A DNA stretch of 64,000 bases, from contig NC_019936.1 in assembly GCF_000327065.1 (NCBI RefSeq), positions 3,996,001 to 4,060,000 of the forward strand, given 5' to 3'. Shown piece after piece: positions 27,139-36,449 of the stretch. Both the position numbers and the translations under genes were made by a program. Within the stretch, counting starts at the first letter, position 1; every line of letters begins with the position of its first letter. Under the pieces are notes generated by a model. The model was not told the origin of the DNA. It made no database searches and saw nothing but the letters and a program-made list of their open reading frames with translations. The DNA is from Stutzerimonas stutzeri RCH2. Its GTDB lineage: Bacteria; Pseudomonadota; Gammaproteobacteria; Pseudomonadales; Pseudomonadaceae.

Positions 27139-27951
27139 ATGTTTCAGCAAAATCGGGTTCAGCACATTCTCGTCGCCCACGATCTCAGCTCGGACGCCGA
27201 CCTCGCGCTGCAGCGTGCCGCCGGCCTGGCGCGCCAGATTGGTGCTCGCATCAGCCTGCTTTACGTGCTGGACGAGCGCGATACGGCGAGCGATGAGCAA
27301 ACCGCGCGGGCGCTGCTGCAGCAACGCCTGCAGGATAACGGGCTGGAACAGCTCGAACCCTGGATTCGTCGCGGCCAGCCGGTGGAGGAAATACTCACGC
27401 AGGCCGAAGGTCTGGAGGCCGATCTGCTGGTGATGGGCCGCCACCACAAGGGCTCGAGCCAGGGATTCGCCGGCACCACGCTGGAGCGCATCATGCTTGA
27501 AAGCCTGGCGCCGTTGCTGCTGGTGATCTCCCCGGCGGACGCTCCGTATCAACGTGCCATGGCCGCGCTGGACTTCTCCCGTTGCGCCAGCCTGGCCATG
27601 CAATGCGCCTGGGAGCTGCTCGGCGATGGCGCCGAACTGCACGCGCTGCACGTCCATGAAATGGCCGAAGTGCATGGCCCCGATCCGGAAGGCCTGGCGC
27701 TGCAGCAGGAACTGTTCGATCAGCTGGTCGCGGATATCCAGCAGCAGTTGCCGGACAACGGGGCACTGCTGAGCTACAGCCTCTACCAGGGCGAACGCAG
27801 CAACTGCATGGAGGCCGCCTTGCGCGACCTGCAACCGCAACTGCTGGCACTGGGTAGTCACAGCCGCGGCGAGATGAGCAGCGCGCTGCTCGGCAGCCTG
27901 GCCCGGCAGTTTCTCGACAACCCGCCCTGTGATCTTCTGATCGCCCGCTAA
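27139..27951 (+). CDS. Tandem universal stress protein (UspA) domains
   Basis: A 270-aa protein with two Usp folds. Domain 1 (about 8-135) starts VQHILVAHDLSSDADLALQR and has the nucleotide-loop region LLVMGRHHKGSSQGFAGTT. Domain 2 (about 140-270) has LLALGSHSRGEMSSALLGS and ends PCDLLIAR. The start MFQQNRVQHI was chosen at 27139; a longer reading has no homology. Tandem Usp proteins bind ATP or AMP and respond to stress; the precise role is unknown. Confidence 0.9.
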   Translation: MFQQNRVQHILVAHDLSSDADLALQRAAGLARQIGARISLLYVLDERDTASDEQTARALLQQRLQDNGLEQLEPWIRRGQPVEEILTQAEGLEADLLVMGRHHKGSSQGFAGTTLERIMLESLAPLLLVISPADAPYQRAMAALDFSRCASLAMQCAWELLGDGAELHALHVHEMAEVHGPDPEGLALQQELFDQLVADIQQQLPDNGALLSYSLYQGERSNCMEAALRDLQPQLLALGSHSRGEMSSALLGSLARQFLDNPPCDLLIAR

Positions 27952-28338
27952 GCCCCTCCCCTCAAGGCCTGCGCGCCTCGTCCCAGGAGCGCGTCAGACT
28001 TTACTGCGCGACCGCCAGGTTGCGCCCCGGCAAACCCCTGCTACGTTTAGAGCCAGAACAACAATAAGAAGAAGACGCCCATGTGCCTCGCTTCGACTCG
28101 TTTCTGGTTCAGCCTTTCAACGTCCACTCATCTGCCTTGCCGCGACCTGACGCGGGTGCCACGCACCACGCATCCGCCGCGGCACGGCGCAGTCCGCCAT
28201 ACCATCGCTGCCGCTATGCATTCGGCGCCTCTGGGTTCAGCGCAAACACCAACCTGCCCGGTTTTTCCCTAACCGCCCATACGGCTCGCCGCGCATGGCG
28301 CGCGTTCGTATGCCGAGCAAAACGTGAAGGAGACACGC
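27952..28338. other. 387-bp gap upstream of the ABC transporter operon, no gene recognised
   Basis: There is no convincing CDS. At 28051-28083 the sequence AACAACAATAAGAAGAAGAC followed by GCCCATG looks like a leader and ribosome site for a gene. The frames that open there (28081-28272 and 28083-28559) show Arg/Pro/His-rich composition and no family features. A TTGCGC hexamer at 28020 with TACGTT at 28042 is a weak promoter candidate. It may be the relic of a deleted gene whose promoter now drives the transporter operon. Confidence 0.4.
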
Positions 28339-29544
28339 ATGAAGCTTTCAGCAATCGCAGCGGCAACTCTTACAGCAGCGGTGGCCCTACCCGCCTCGGC
28401 CGAGATTTCCGACGGCAAGGTGAAAATCGGCATCCTCAACGACCAGTCCGGCGTGTATGCCGACTTCGGTGGCAAATGGTCGTTCGAGGCGGCGAAGATG
28501 GCCGCCGAGGACTTTGGCGGCAAGGTGCTGGACGCGCCGATCGAGATCGTCACCGCTGACCATCAGAACAAGCCGGACATTGCCTCCAACATCTCGCGGC
28601 AGTGGTATGACCGCGAGCAGGTCGACTCGATCATGGAGCTGACCACTTCCTCGGTGGCGCTGGCGGTACAGGGCATTTCCAAGAGCAAGAAGAAGATCAA
28701 TCTGGTAACCGGCGCCGCCACCACTGAACTGACCGGCAAGCAGTGCTCACCCTACGGCTTCCACTGGGCCTATGACACCCATGCGCTGGCAGTCGGCACC
28801 GGCGGTGCGCTGGTCTCCCAAGGTGGCGACAGCTGGTACTTCCTCACTGCCGACTACGCCTTCGGCTATTCCCTGGAAGAGCAGACCGGCAAGTTCGTCA
28901 AATCCAAGGGCGGCGAGATCAAGGGCGCAGTGCGTCATCCGCTGGCGAGTACCGATTACTCCTCGTTCCTCTTGCAGGCGCAGTCCTCCGGCGCCAAGGT
29001 GATCGGCCTGGCCAATGCCGGCCTGGATACCGCCAACAGCATCAAGCAGGCCGCCGAGTTCGGCATCGTCGCCGGCGGCCAGCGCCTCGCCGCGCTGCTC
29101 TTCACCCTCGCCGAAGTGCACGGCCTGGGCCTCGACGCCGCCCAGGGCCTGACCCTGACCGAGAGTTTCTACTGGGACCGCGACGACAAATCCCGTGAGT
29201 TCGGCGAGCGCTTCTTCAAACGCACCGGGCGTATGCCGAACATGGTCCATGCCGGCACCTACTCCGGCGTCATGCAGTACCTCAAGGCCATCGAGAAGGC
29301 CGGCACCGACGCCACCGAGCCGGTGGCCAAGGCGATGCACGAGATGCCGGTGGATGACGTCTTCGCACGCAACGCCAAGGTCGGTGCCAACGGCCGGCTG
29401 ATCAGCGACGTCTACCTGATGGAGGTGAAGAAGCCCGAGGAAAGCAAACGCGCCTGGGACTACTACAAGGTGCTGGCCACCGTGCCGGGCGACGAAGCCT
29501 ATATCAAGCCGGCCGACAGCGGCTGCGAGCTGGTTGGGCAATGA
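28339..29544 (+). CDS. HAAT-family ABC transporter substrate-binding protein
   Basis: A 401-aa periplasmic binding protein. Start MKLSAIAAATLTAAVALPAS follows GAAGGAGACACGC; it has a signal peptide cleaved after AEIS-like residues near 22. The Peripla_BP_6 fold is shown by VKIGILNDQSGVYADFGG, SWYFLTADYAFGYSLEEQTG and VIGLANAGLDTANSIKQAAE. It is the first gene of a five-gene operon with two ATPases and two permeases. The ligand cannot be deduced: relatives bind branched-chain amino acids, amides, urea or aromatic acids. Its stop overlaps the next start (ATGA). Confidence 0.9.
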   Translation: MKLSAIAAATLTAAVALPASAEISDGKVKIGILNDQSGVYADFGGKWSFEAAKMAAEDFGGKVLDAPIEIVTADHQNKPDIASNISRQWYDREQVDSIMELTTSSVALAVQGISKSKKKINLVTGAATTELTGKQCSPYGFHWAYDTHALAVGTGGALVSQGGDSWYFLTADYAFGYSLEEQTGKFVKSKGGEIKGAVRHPLASTDYSSFLLQAQSSGAKVIGLANAGLDTANSIKQAAEFGIVAGGQRLAALLFTLAEVHGLGLDAAQGLTLTESFYWDRDDKSREFGERFFKRTGRMPNMVHAGTYSGVMQYLKAIEKAGTDATEPVAKAMHEMPVDDVFARNAKVGANGRLISDVYLMEVKKPEESKRAWDYYKVLATVPGDEAYIKPADSGCELVGQ

Positions 29545-30341
29545 GCATGGCCGCCGTTCATCCCAACCCGACCGGCAACGCCGGGCGGGACGCAACCGTG
29601 ATGCTCTCGGCGCGCGGTCTGCGCAAGGAGTTCGGCGGCTTCGTCGCGGTCAACAATGTCGATCTGGATGTGCGCCATGCCCAGGTGCATGCCCTGATCG
29701 GCCCCAACGGGGCGGGCAAGACCACGGTGTTCAACCTGCTGACCAAGTTCCTCCAACCCAGCGCCGGCAGCATCCGCCTGCTCGACCATGACATCACCCG
29801 CACCGACCCGGCCAAGGTGGCGCGCATGGGCCTGGTGCGCTCGTTCCAGATTTCCGCGGTGTTTCCGCACTTGACCGTACTGGATAACGTGCGCGTCGCC
29901 CTGCAGCGGCCGGGCGGGCTGGCCACGCAATTCTGGTTGCCGATGCGCTCGCTGAACCGCCTCAACGAGCGCGCCCTGCAGCTGATCGAGTCGGTCGGCC
30001 TGGCCGACAAGCGCCACGAACTGGCCGCCGATCTCTCCTACGGGCGCAAGCGCGTGCTGGAGATCGCCACCACCCTGGCGCTGGAGCCCAAGGTGCTGCT
30101 GCTCGACGAACCCATGGCCGGCATGGGCCACGAAGACGTGCACGTAGTGGCCGAGATCATCCGCGAGGTCGCCACCCAGCGCGCGGTACTGATGGTCGAG
30201 CACAATCTCAAGGTGGTCGCCGATCTTTGCCATCAGGTGACCGTGCTGCAGCGCGGCGAAATCCTGACCTCCGGCGATTACCGCACGGTCAGCCAGGATG
30301 AGCGAGTGCGCGTGGCCTACATGGGGACCGACGATGACTGA
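29541..30341 (+). CDS. HAAT ABC transporter ATP-binding protein (LivG-like)
   Basis: A 266-aa ATPase. It has Walker A GPNGAGKTT near residue 54, the signature LSYGRKRVLEIATTL and Walker B VLLLDEPMAGMG. The C-terminal extension is typical of LivG. The SYGRKR signature replaces the canonical LSGGQ, which is common in this subfamily. It overlaps the binding-protein gene by 4 nt and the next ATPase gene by 8 nt. Confidence 0.93.
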   Translation: MSMAAVHPNPTGNAGRDATVMLSARGLRKEFGGFVAVNNVDLDVRHAQVHALIGPNGAGKTTVFNLLTKFLQPSAGSIRLLDHDITRTDPAKVARMGLVRSFQISAVFPHLTVLDNVRVALQRPGGLATQFWLPMRSLNRLNERALQLIESVGLADKRHELAADLSYGRKRVLEIATTLALEPKVLLLDEPMAGMGHEDVHVVAEIIREVATQRAVLMVEHNLKVVADLCHQVTVLQRGEILTSGDYRTVSQDERVRVAYMGTDDD

Positions 30342-31038
30342 ACCGCTGCTCAGCGTGCGCGACCTCAACGCCTGGTATGGCGAAAGCCATGCCCTGCACG
30401 GCATCGATCTGGACGTCCATGCGGGCGAGACGGTGACCCTGCTCGGGCGCAACGGGGTGGGCAAGACGACCGCGCTGCGCGCCATCGTCGGCATCATCCG
30501 CAAGCGCAGCGGCAGCATCCGCTTCGACGGCAAGGACATGCTGCGCGTGCCGCTGCACCGTACCGCCCGCCACGGCATCGGCTATGTGCCGGAGGAGCGC
30601 GGCATCTTCTCGACCCTTACCGTCGAGGAAAACCTCACCCTGCCGCCGGTGGTCGCCAAAGGCGGCATGACCCTGGCGGAGATCTATCAGCTGTTCCCCA
30701 ATCTCGAGGAACGCCGCAAGAGCCCCGGCACCAAGCTTTCCGGCGGCGAACAGCAGATGCTCGCCATGGCGCGCATCCTGCGCACCGGCGCCAAGCTGCT
30801 GCTGCTCGACGAGCCCACCGAAGGCCTGGCACCGGTGATCATCCAGCGCATCGGCGAGGTGCTGCAGACGCTCAAGCAACGCGGCATGACCATCCTGCTG
30901 GTGGAGCAGAACTTCCGCTTCGCCAGCAAGGTGGCCGACCGCTTCTACGTGGTGGACCACGGCCAGGTCATCGACCACTTCGCCGTCGACGAACTGCCTG
31001 ATCGCATGAGCATGCTCAACGAAGCCCTGGGGGTCTGA
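30334..31038 (+). CDS. HAAT ABC transporter ATP-binding protein (LivF-like)
   Basis: A 234-aa ATPase from start MTEPLLSVRDLNAWYGESHA, overlapping the end of the LivG-like gene by 8 nt. It has Walker A GRNGVGKTT, signature LSGGEQQMLAMARIL and Walker B LLLLDEPTEGLAP. It forms the ATPase pair with the preceding protein. Its TGA shares a base with the ATG of the permease (TGATG). Confidence 0.93.
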   Translation: MTEPLLSVRDLNAWYGESHALHGIDLDVHAGETVTLLGRNGVGKTTALRAIVGIIRKRSGSIRFDGKDMLRVPLHRTARHGIGYVPEERGIFSTLTVEENLTLPPVVAKGGMTLAEIYQLFPNLEERRKSPGTKLSGGEQQMLAMARILRTGAKLLLLDEPTEGLAPVIIQRIGEVLQTLKQRGMTILLVEQNFRFASKVADRFYVVDHGQVIDHFAVDELPDRMSMLNEALGV

Positions 31039-31925
31039 TGACGACGATTTTCGATGTGCCGATCCAGGCGTTTCTCGGGCAATTGCTGATCGGCCTGATC
31101 AACGGCTCGTTCTACGCCATGCTCAGCCTGGGCCTGGCGATCATCTTCGGCATGCTGAAGATCATCAACTTCGCGCACGGCGCGCAGTACATGATCGGCG
31201 CCTTCGCCGGCTACCTGCTGCTGGCCACCCTGGGCATTGGCTACTGGCCGGCGCTGATCCTCGCGCCGATCATCGTCGGCCTGTGCAGCGCGGTGATCGA
31301 GCGCCTGGCGCTGTCGCGGCTGTACAACCTCGACCACCTCTACAGCCTGCTCTTCACGTTCGGCCTGGCGCTCGCCCTGGAAGGCGCGTTCCGCTACTTC
31401 TACGGCTCCTCCGGGCAGCCCTACGCGGTGCCCAAGGAGCTGGCCGGTGGCTACAACCTGGGTTTCATGTTTCTGCCCAAGTACCGCGCCTGGGTCGTGC
31501 TGGCCTCGCTGGTGATCTGCATCGCCAGCTGGTTGCTGATCGAGAAGACCAAGCTCGGCGCCTACCTGCGTGCCGCCACCGAGAACCCGACGCTGGTGCG
31601 CACCTTCGGCATCAACGTACCGCTGCTGCTGACCTTCACCTACGGCATGGGCGCGGCGCTGGCCGGGCTGGCCGGCATGCTTGCCGCGCCGATCTACCAG
31701 GTCAGCCCGCTGATGGGCTCGAACCTGATCATCGTGGTGTTCGCCGTGGTAGTGGTCGGCGGTATGGGCTCGATTCTCGGCGCCATCATTACCGGCTACA
31801 TGCTCGGCATTCTCGAGGGCCTGACCAAGGTGTTCTATCCAGAGGCTTCCAACATCGTGATCTTCGTGATCATGGCGATCGTGCTGCTGGTGCGCCCCGC
31901 CGGCCTGATGGGGAGGGATGCCTGA
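31038..31925 (+). CDS. HAAT ABC transporter permease (LivH-like)
   Basis: A 295-aa inner-membrane permease with about eight helices. It shows the family opening LLIGLINGSFYAMLSLGLAI, FGMLKIINFAHGAQYMIG and the EAA-loop region LGAYLRAATENPTLVRTFGI. The C-terminus VLLVRPAGLMGRD is typical. Start and stop codons overlap those of its neighbours by one base each. Confidence 0.93.
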   Translation: MTTIFDVPIQAFLGQLLIGLINGSFYAMLSLGLAIIFGMLKIINFAHGAQYMIGAFAGYLLLATLGIGYWPALILAPIIVGLCSAVIERLALSRLYNLDHLYSLLFTFGLALALEGAFRYFYGSSGQPYAVPKELAGGYNLGFMFLPKYRAWVVLASLVICIASWLLIEKTKLGAYLRAATENPTLVRTFGINVPLLLTFTYGMGAALAGLAGMLAAPIYQVSPLMGSNLIIVVFAVVVVGGMGSILGAIITGYMLGILEGLTKVFYPEASNIVIFVIMAIVLLVRPAGLMGRDA

Positions 31926-32911
31926 TGAACAGCCAGCTGAGCGTCACCCCTGCCACCAAACGGCCGCTGCTGCGCCTGGAAACCGTGCTGATCCTGATCG
32001 GCGTGATTGCCCTGGCCCTGGCGCCGTTCTACTTCTACCCGATCTTCCTGATGAAGGTGCTGTGCTTCGCGCTGTTCGCCTGCGCCTTCAACCTGCTGCT
32101 CGGCTATACCGGCATTCTCTCCTTCGGCCATGCGGCGTTCTTCGGCGGCGCCGCCTATTTCACCGCACATGCGGTGAAGGAATGGGGGCTGACGCCGGAG
32201 CTGGGCATTCTCGTCGGAGTTGCCGGCGCGGCATTTCTCGGGCTGATCATCGGCTTCCTGGCGATCCGCCGGCAGGGCATCTACTCGACGATGATCACCT
32301 TGGCGCTGTCGCAGATGTTCTTTTTCTTCTGCCTGCAGGCTTCATTCACCCACGGCGAAGACGGCATCCAGAACATCCCGCGCGGCCATCTGTTCGGCCT
32401 GATCGATCTCGAGGAACCGCTGTACATGTACTTCTTCGTACTGTCGGTGTTTCTCGCCGGCATGCTGCTGATCTGGCGGGTGATCCACTCGCCGTACGGC
32501 ATGATCCTGCGCTCGATCCGCGAGAACGAGAACCGCGCCATCTCGTTGGGCTATTCGGTGTCGCGCTACAAGCTGGGCGCCTTCGTCATGTCCGCCGCGC
32601 TGGCGGGACTGGCCGGCGGGCTGAAGGCACTGGTGTTCCAGTTCGCCACGCTGACCGATGTCAGCTGGCAGATGTCCGGCGAGGTGGTGCTGATGACCCT
32701 GCTCGGCGGCATCGGCACGCTGGTCGGGCCGGTCTTCGGCGCCGCACTGGTGACCACGCTGGGCAACTACTTCGCCACCTCGGAGCTGCCGGTGACGCTG
32801 GTCACCGGGATCATCTTCATGGTCTGCGTGCTGGTGTTCCGCCGCGGGATGATCGGCGAGCTCTATGCCTCCCGGCTGGGCAAGAAGCTGGAACGCCGCG
32901 CCGACGACTGA
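31925..32911 (+). CDS. HAAT ABC transporter permease (LivM-like)
   Basis: A 328-aa permease from start MNSQLSVTPATKRPLLRLET, the last gene of the operon. LivM features are FALFACAFNLLLGYTGILSF, GHAAFFGGAAYFTAH and the coupling loop MILRSIRENENRAISLGYSV. About nine hydrophobic segments can be seen. The preceding permease stop shares a base with this ATG. A longer in-frame reading from 31283 is antiparallel noise within the LivH-like gene. Confidence 0.93.
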   Translation: MNSQLSVTPATKRPLLRLETVLILIGVIALALAPFYFYPIFLMKVLCFALFACAFNLLLGYTGILSFGHAAFFGGAAYFTAHAVKEWGLTPELGILVGVAGAAFLGLIIGFLAIRRQGIYSTMITLALSQMFFFFCLQASFTHGEDGIQNIPRGHLFGLIDLEEPLYMYFFVLSVFLAGMLLIWRVIHSPYGMILRSIRENENRAISLGYSVSRYKLGAFVMSAALAGLAGGLKALVFQFATLTDVSWQMSGEVVLMTLLGGIGTLVGPVFGAALVTTLGNYFATSELPVTLVTGIIFMVCVLVFRRGMIGELYASRLGKKLERRADD

Positions 32912-32938
32912 GGCCGCCAGGCGCAGCCCCGAACAGGC

Positions 32939-33712
32939 TCAGCCGTTCGCTTCGAGCAGCTCGTGCAGCTCGACGAACTGCTGGCTCAGCTTGTGCCGCG
33001 GGTCCAGATAGACCAGCGGCATACAGGCCTGATGCGATTCGCGCATCTTCACCGAACTCATCAGGTTGACCGGCAGTACCGGCAGCCCTTCGCTCAGCAG
33101 TTCATCGATCATCTGCTGCGGCAGCGCAGCCCGCGGCTGAAACTGGTTGACCACGATGCCCTCCACTTCGAGTGCCTCATTGTGGTCGTCCTTCATGTCT
33201 TCGATTTCGTCCAGCAGGCTGTACAGCGCCTGACGGGAAAAGCTGTCGCAGTCGAAGGGGATCAGGCAGCGGTCGGCAGCGATCAGCGCGGAAACGGTAT
33301 AGAAGTTCAGCGCCGGCGGAGTGTCGAGGTAGATGCGGTCATAGTCTTCAGCAAGGCCGTCGAGCAGTTTGCGCAGCTTGTTGATCTTGTGCTTTGCCTC
33401 CAGCTTGGGCTGCAGGTCGGCCAGTTCGGCCGTGGCGCTGATCAGGTGCAGGTTGTCGAAGGCCGTCTCGAGGATCGGCGGGCGCGCCTTCTTGCCAGCC
33501 GTACCCCCAGCGAGGATCTGCTTGAAGAAGTCAGCGATACCGGTGGGAATGTCATCGCCGGTCAACCCGGTCAGGTAATGCGTGGAGTTGGCCTGGGCGT
33601 CCAGATCCACCAGCAGTGTGCGGTAACCCTGCGATGCGCTGACCGCCGCCAGGTTGCAGGCGATGCTGGACTTGCCGACACCGCCCTTCTGATTGAACAC
33701 GACCCTGCGCAT
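32939..33712 (-). CDS. Orphan ParA/MinD-family ATPase
   Basis: A 257-aa P-loop ATPase. It has the deviant Walker A KGGVGKSS at residue 9, the switch DLDAQANST and Walker [12 protein letters not shown]. No parB, no parS-like palindrome and no chemotaxis, pilus or cellulose gene is adjacent, so the cargo is unknown. It sits upstream of nothing on its strand and is convergent with the ABC transporter operon; thyA lies 86 bp upstream on the same strand. It is likely chromosomal, since its neighbours are core genes. Confidence 0.9.
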   Translation of the reverse strand: MRRVVFNQKGGVGKSSIACNLAAVSASQGYRTLLVDLDAQANSTHYLTGLTGDDIPTGIADFFKQILAGGTAGKKARPPILETAFDNLHLISATAELADLQPKLEAKHKINKLRKLLDGLAEDYDRIYLDTPPALNFYTVSALIAADRCLIPFDCDSFSRQALYSLLDEIEDMKDDHNEALEVEGIVVNQFQPRAALPQQMIDELLSEGLPVLPVNLMSSVKMRESHQACMPLVYLDPRHKLSQQFVELHELLEANG

Positions 33713-33798
33713 GACTCGATCCTCGATAACCCTGAGCGGTCGAGTCTATACGGCAAATGTGACGCTCAGGTTATCCGCGACGGCGAACCCGACCAAAG

Positions 33799-34593
33799 TC
33801 AGACCGCGACGGGCGCCTTGATATGCGGGTGCGCTTCGTAACCGACCAGTTCGAAGTCTTCGAAGCGGAAGGCGAACAGGTCCTTCACCTGCGGATTGAG
33901 CTGCATGGTCGGCAGCGGCAGTGGCTCGCGGGTCAGCTGCAGGTCGGCCTGTTCCAGGTGATTGGCGTACAGATGGCAGTCGCCGCCACTCCAGATGAAC
34001 TCGCCCGGTTGCAAGTCGCAGACCTGCGCCACCATCAGCGTCAGCAGCGCGTAGCTGGCGATGTTGAATGGCACCCCGAGGAAGATATCCGCCGAGCGCT
34101 GGTACAGCTGGCAGCTGAGCTTGCCGTCGGCGACGTAGAACTGGAACAGCGCGTGGCACGGCGGCAGCGCCATCTGCTCGACCAGCGCCGGGTTCCAGGC
34201 CGAGACGATCAGCCGGCGCGAATCCGGATTCTTCTTGATCATCGCCAGCAGGTTCGAAATCTGGTCGATGGATTCACCATTCGGCGCCGGCCAGGAACGC
34301 CACTGATAGCCGTAGACCGGGCCCAGCTCGCCGTTCTCGTCGGCCCACTCGTCCCAGATGCGCACACCGTTTTCCTTCAGGTACTTGATATTGGTGTCGC
34401 CCTGAAGGAACCACAGCAGCTCGTGAATGATGGATTTGAGGTGGCACTTCTTGGTGGTGACCAGCGGAAAGCCTTCGGCCAGATCGAAACGCATCTGATG
34501 GCCGAACACGCTGTAGGTGCCGGTGCCAGTGCGGTCCGTCTTGAAGGTGCCGTGTTCGCGCACGTGGCGCATCAGGTCGAGATACTGTTTCAT
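33799..34593 (-). CDS. thyA: Thymidylate synthase
   Basis: A 264-aa enzyme, the E. coli ThyA length. It methylates dUMP to dTMP using methylene-tetrahydrofolate. The catalytic Cys146 is in [12 protein letters not shown]. Other conserved blocks are [34 protein letters not shown] and [20 protein letters not shown]. It lies downstream of lgt on the same strand, an order shared across Pseudomonas. Confidence 0.98.
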   Translation of the reverse strand: MKQYLDLMRHVREHGTFKTDRTGTGTYSVFGHQMRFDLAEGFPLVTTKKCHLKSIIHELLWFLQGDTNIKYLKENGVRIWDEWADENGELGPVYGYQWRSWPAPNGESIDQISNLLAMIKKNPDSRRLIVSAWNPALVEQMALPPCHALFQFYVADGKLSCQLYQRSADIFLGVPFNIASYALLTLMVAQVCDLQPGEFIWSGGDCHLYANHLEQADLQLTREPLPLPTMQLNPQVKDLFAFRFEDFELVGYEAHPHIKAPVAV

Positions 34594-34663
34594 CGATTGA
34601 CTCGAAGCAGGCGCCGAAGCGCGGTGAAAAGGCTGCGCGAATAGTAAAAGCCCGGGGCCCGCT

Positions 34664-34682
34664 TGTCGCCTTCGCGGCGACA
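34664..34682 (-). terminator. Hairpin between lgt and thyA
   Basis: TGTCGCC and GGCGACA form a 7-bp stem with a 5-nt loop. On the minus strand it is followed by a second GC-rich stretch and CTTTTAC. It may reduce read-through from lgt into thyA. Confidence 0.35.
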
Positions 34683-34696
34683 GGCAGACCTTCGGA

Positions 34697-35497
34697 TCAG
34701 GCCGGAGCCCGACCAGCGTCGCGTCGGTAACCCCACGCGATCATCCCGGCACCGAGCAGCACCATCGGCACGCAGAGTACCTGGCCCATGGTCAGCCAGC
34801 CGAAGGCGAGATAGCCCAGCTGGGCATCCGGCACACGGACGAACTCGACGATGAAGCGGAAGATGCCGTAGCACACCGCGAACAGCCCGGACACCGCCAT
34901 GGTCGGCCGTGGCTTGCGCGAATAGAGCCAGAGGATGACGAACAGCGCGACACCTTCCAGGGCGAACTGATAGAGCTGCGACGGGTGCCGCGCCAGCTGC
35001 TGCGGATCGGTCGGAAAAACCATCGCCCAGGGCACATCGGTGGCCTTGCCCCACAGTTCGGCATTGATGAAATTGCCGATACGGCCGGCGCCCAGGCCGA
35101 TCGGCACGAACGGCGCGATGAAGTCCATCAGCTCGAAGAAGCTCTTGCCGTTGCGCCGGGCGAAGATCCAGCTGCACAGCAGCACGCCGATCAAGCCGCC
35201 ATGGAACGACATGCCGCCCTTCCACACCTGCAGGATCAGGCTCGGCTGATTGAGGTAGGCGGCCAGATCATAGAACAGCACATAGCCCAGACGGCCGCCG
35301 ACGATCACGCCCATGGCTACCCAGAACACCAGGTCGGAGAGTTTGTCCTTCGGCCATTCCGGTGCGAAACGCTGCACCCGCAGCGAGGCCAGCCACCAGG
35401 CGCCGCCGATGCCGATCAGGTACATCAGGCCGTACCAGTGAATCTGCAAGGGGCCGATGGCGATGGCCACCGGATCGATCTGCGGATAGGGCAGCAT
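34697..35497 (-). CDS. lgt: Prolipoprotein diacylglyceryl transferase
   Basis: A 266-aa inner-membrane enzyme that attaches diacylglycerol to the lipobox Cys of prolipoproteins. The Lgt signature [17 protein letters not shown] and the essential His region [14 protein letters not shown] are present. About seven membrane helices can be seen. Only 10 bp separate it from the upstream TSUP permease gene, so they are probably co-transcribed. Confidence 0.97.
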   Translation of the reverse strand: MLPYPQIDPVAIAIGPLQIHWYGLMYLIGIGGAWWLASLRVQRFAPEWPKDKLSDLVFWVAMGVIVGGRLGYVLFYDLAAYLNQPSLILQVWKGGMSFHGGLIGVLLCSWIFARRNGKSFFELMDFIAPFVPIGLGAGRIGNFINAELWGKATDVPWAMVFPTDPQQLARHPSQLYQFALEGVALFVILWLYSRKPRPTMAVSGLFAVCYGIFRFIVEFVRVPDAQLGYLAFGWLTMGQVLCVPMVLLGAGMIAWGYRRDAGRAPA

Positions 35498-35507
35498 CCG
35501 TTACTCC

Positions 35508-36290
35508 TCAAACCAGAAAATTGATGCCGACGCTCAGCAGCAGCAGAGCGAACAGCCGTTTCAAAACCTTTGCCGACAACCGATGCGCCAGCTTCGCACC
35601 CAGTCTGGCGAAAAACATGCTGGTTGCCGCGATGCCGAGCATCGCCGGCAGATAGACGAAGCCCAGGCTCCAGTCCGGCAGCTGCGTCTCGTGCCAGCCG
35701 ACCACCATGAAACTCAACGCCCCGGCGATGGCGATCGGCAAGCCGCACGCCGCGGAAGTCGCCACCGCCTGCTGCATCGGCACGCTGCGCCAGGTCAGAT
35801 ACGGCACCGACAACGAGCCGCCGCCGATGCCGAAAATCGCCGAAGCCCAGCCGATCACTACGCCGACCAGCGACAGTTCCGGCCGCCCGGGTGCTCGACC
35901 AGTGGCCTTGGGTCGCAAGTCGAAACCCATCTGTACCGCCATCGCCAGGGCGAACACACCGATGATCTTCTGCAGCATCGGCCCCTGGATCGCCGCCGCG
36001 GTCAGGCTGCCAAGAGCGGCGCCGACGAGGATGCCGAAGGTCATCCACAGCACCGTCGGCCAACGCACCGCACCCTTGCGATGGTGCGTGAGAATTGAAT
36101 TGATCGAGGTGAAGACGATGGTGGCCAGCGACGTCCCGACGGCGAGGTGAGTGAGGATATCCGCGGAAAACCCCTGAGCGCTGAAACTGAACACCAGCAC
36201 CGGCACGATGATCAGTCCGCCGCCCACGCCGAACAGGCCGGCCAGCACGCCTGCGAAGCCACCCAGCAGCAGATACAGCAGAAACTCCAT
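35508..36290 (-). CDS. TSUP (TauE/SafE) family permease
   Basis: A 260-aa membrane protein from start MEFLLYLLLGGFAGVLAGLF; an ATG 10 codons upstream is possible. The duplicated TSUP repeat shows in GLFGVGGGLIIVPVLVFSF near the start and ASAIFGIGGGSLSVPYLTWR in the second half. Family members export or import sulfonates, sulfite or other small anions; the substrate is not inferable here. It is 10 bp upstream of lgt. Confidence 0.88.
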   Translation of the reverse strand: MEFLLYLLLGGFAGVLAGLFGVGGGLIIVPVLVFSFSAQGFSADILTHLAVGTSLATIVFTSINSILTHHRKGAVRWPTVLWMTFGILVGAALGSLTAAAIQGPMLQKIIGVFALAMAVQMGFDLRPKATGRAPGRPELSLVGVVIGWASAIFGIGGGSLSVPYLTWRSVPMQQAVATSAACGLPIAIAGALSFMVVGWHETQLPDWSLGFVYLPAMLGIAATSMFFARLGAKLAHRLSAKVLKRLFALLLLSVGINFLV

Positions 36291-36449
36291 GTGCCCCGTC
36301 CTGGCGAAATAAAGCGGCATGTTAGCGGAAAACCCGCGCCGCACGCTCGCCCGCACGCGAGCGCGCGCAGACGCACGCCCAGCCGGAGAGTGGCTCCCGG
36401 GTGCGCTGCGCCTGTACTCTTGGGGTCCGGCCGGAGAGTAGGATTGCCC

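Noticed and set aside
28081..28272. Small ORF of 63 aa after a purine-rich leader
   Set aside because: No homology features, skewed Arg/Pro/His/Thr composition, and an overlapping longer frame looks no better. Kept only as a note in the gap.
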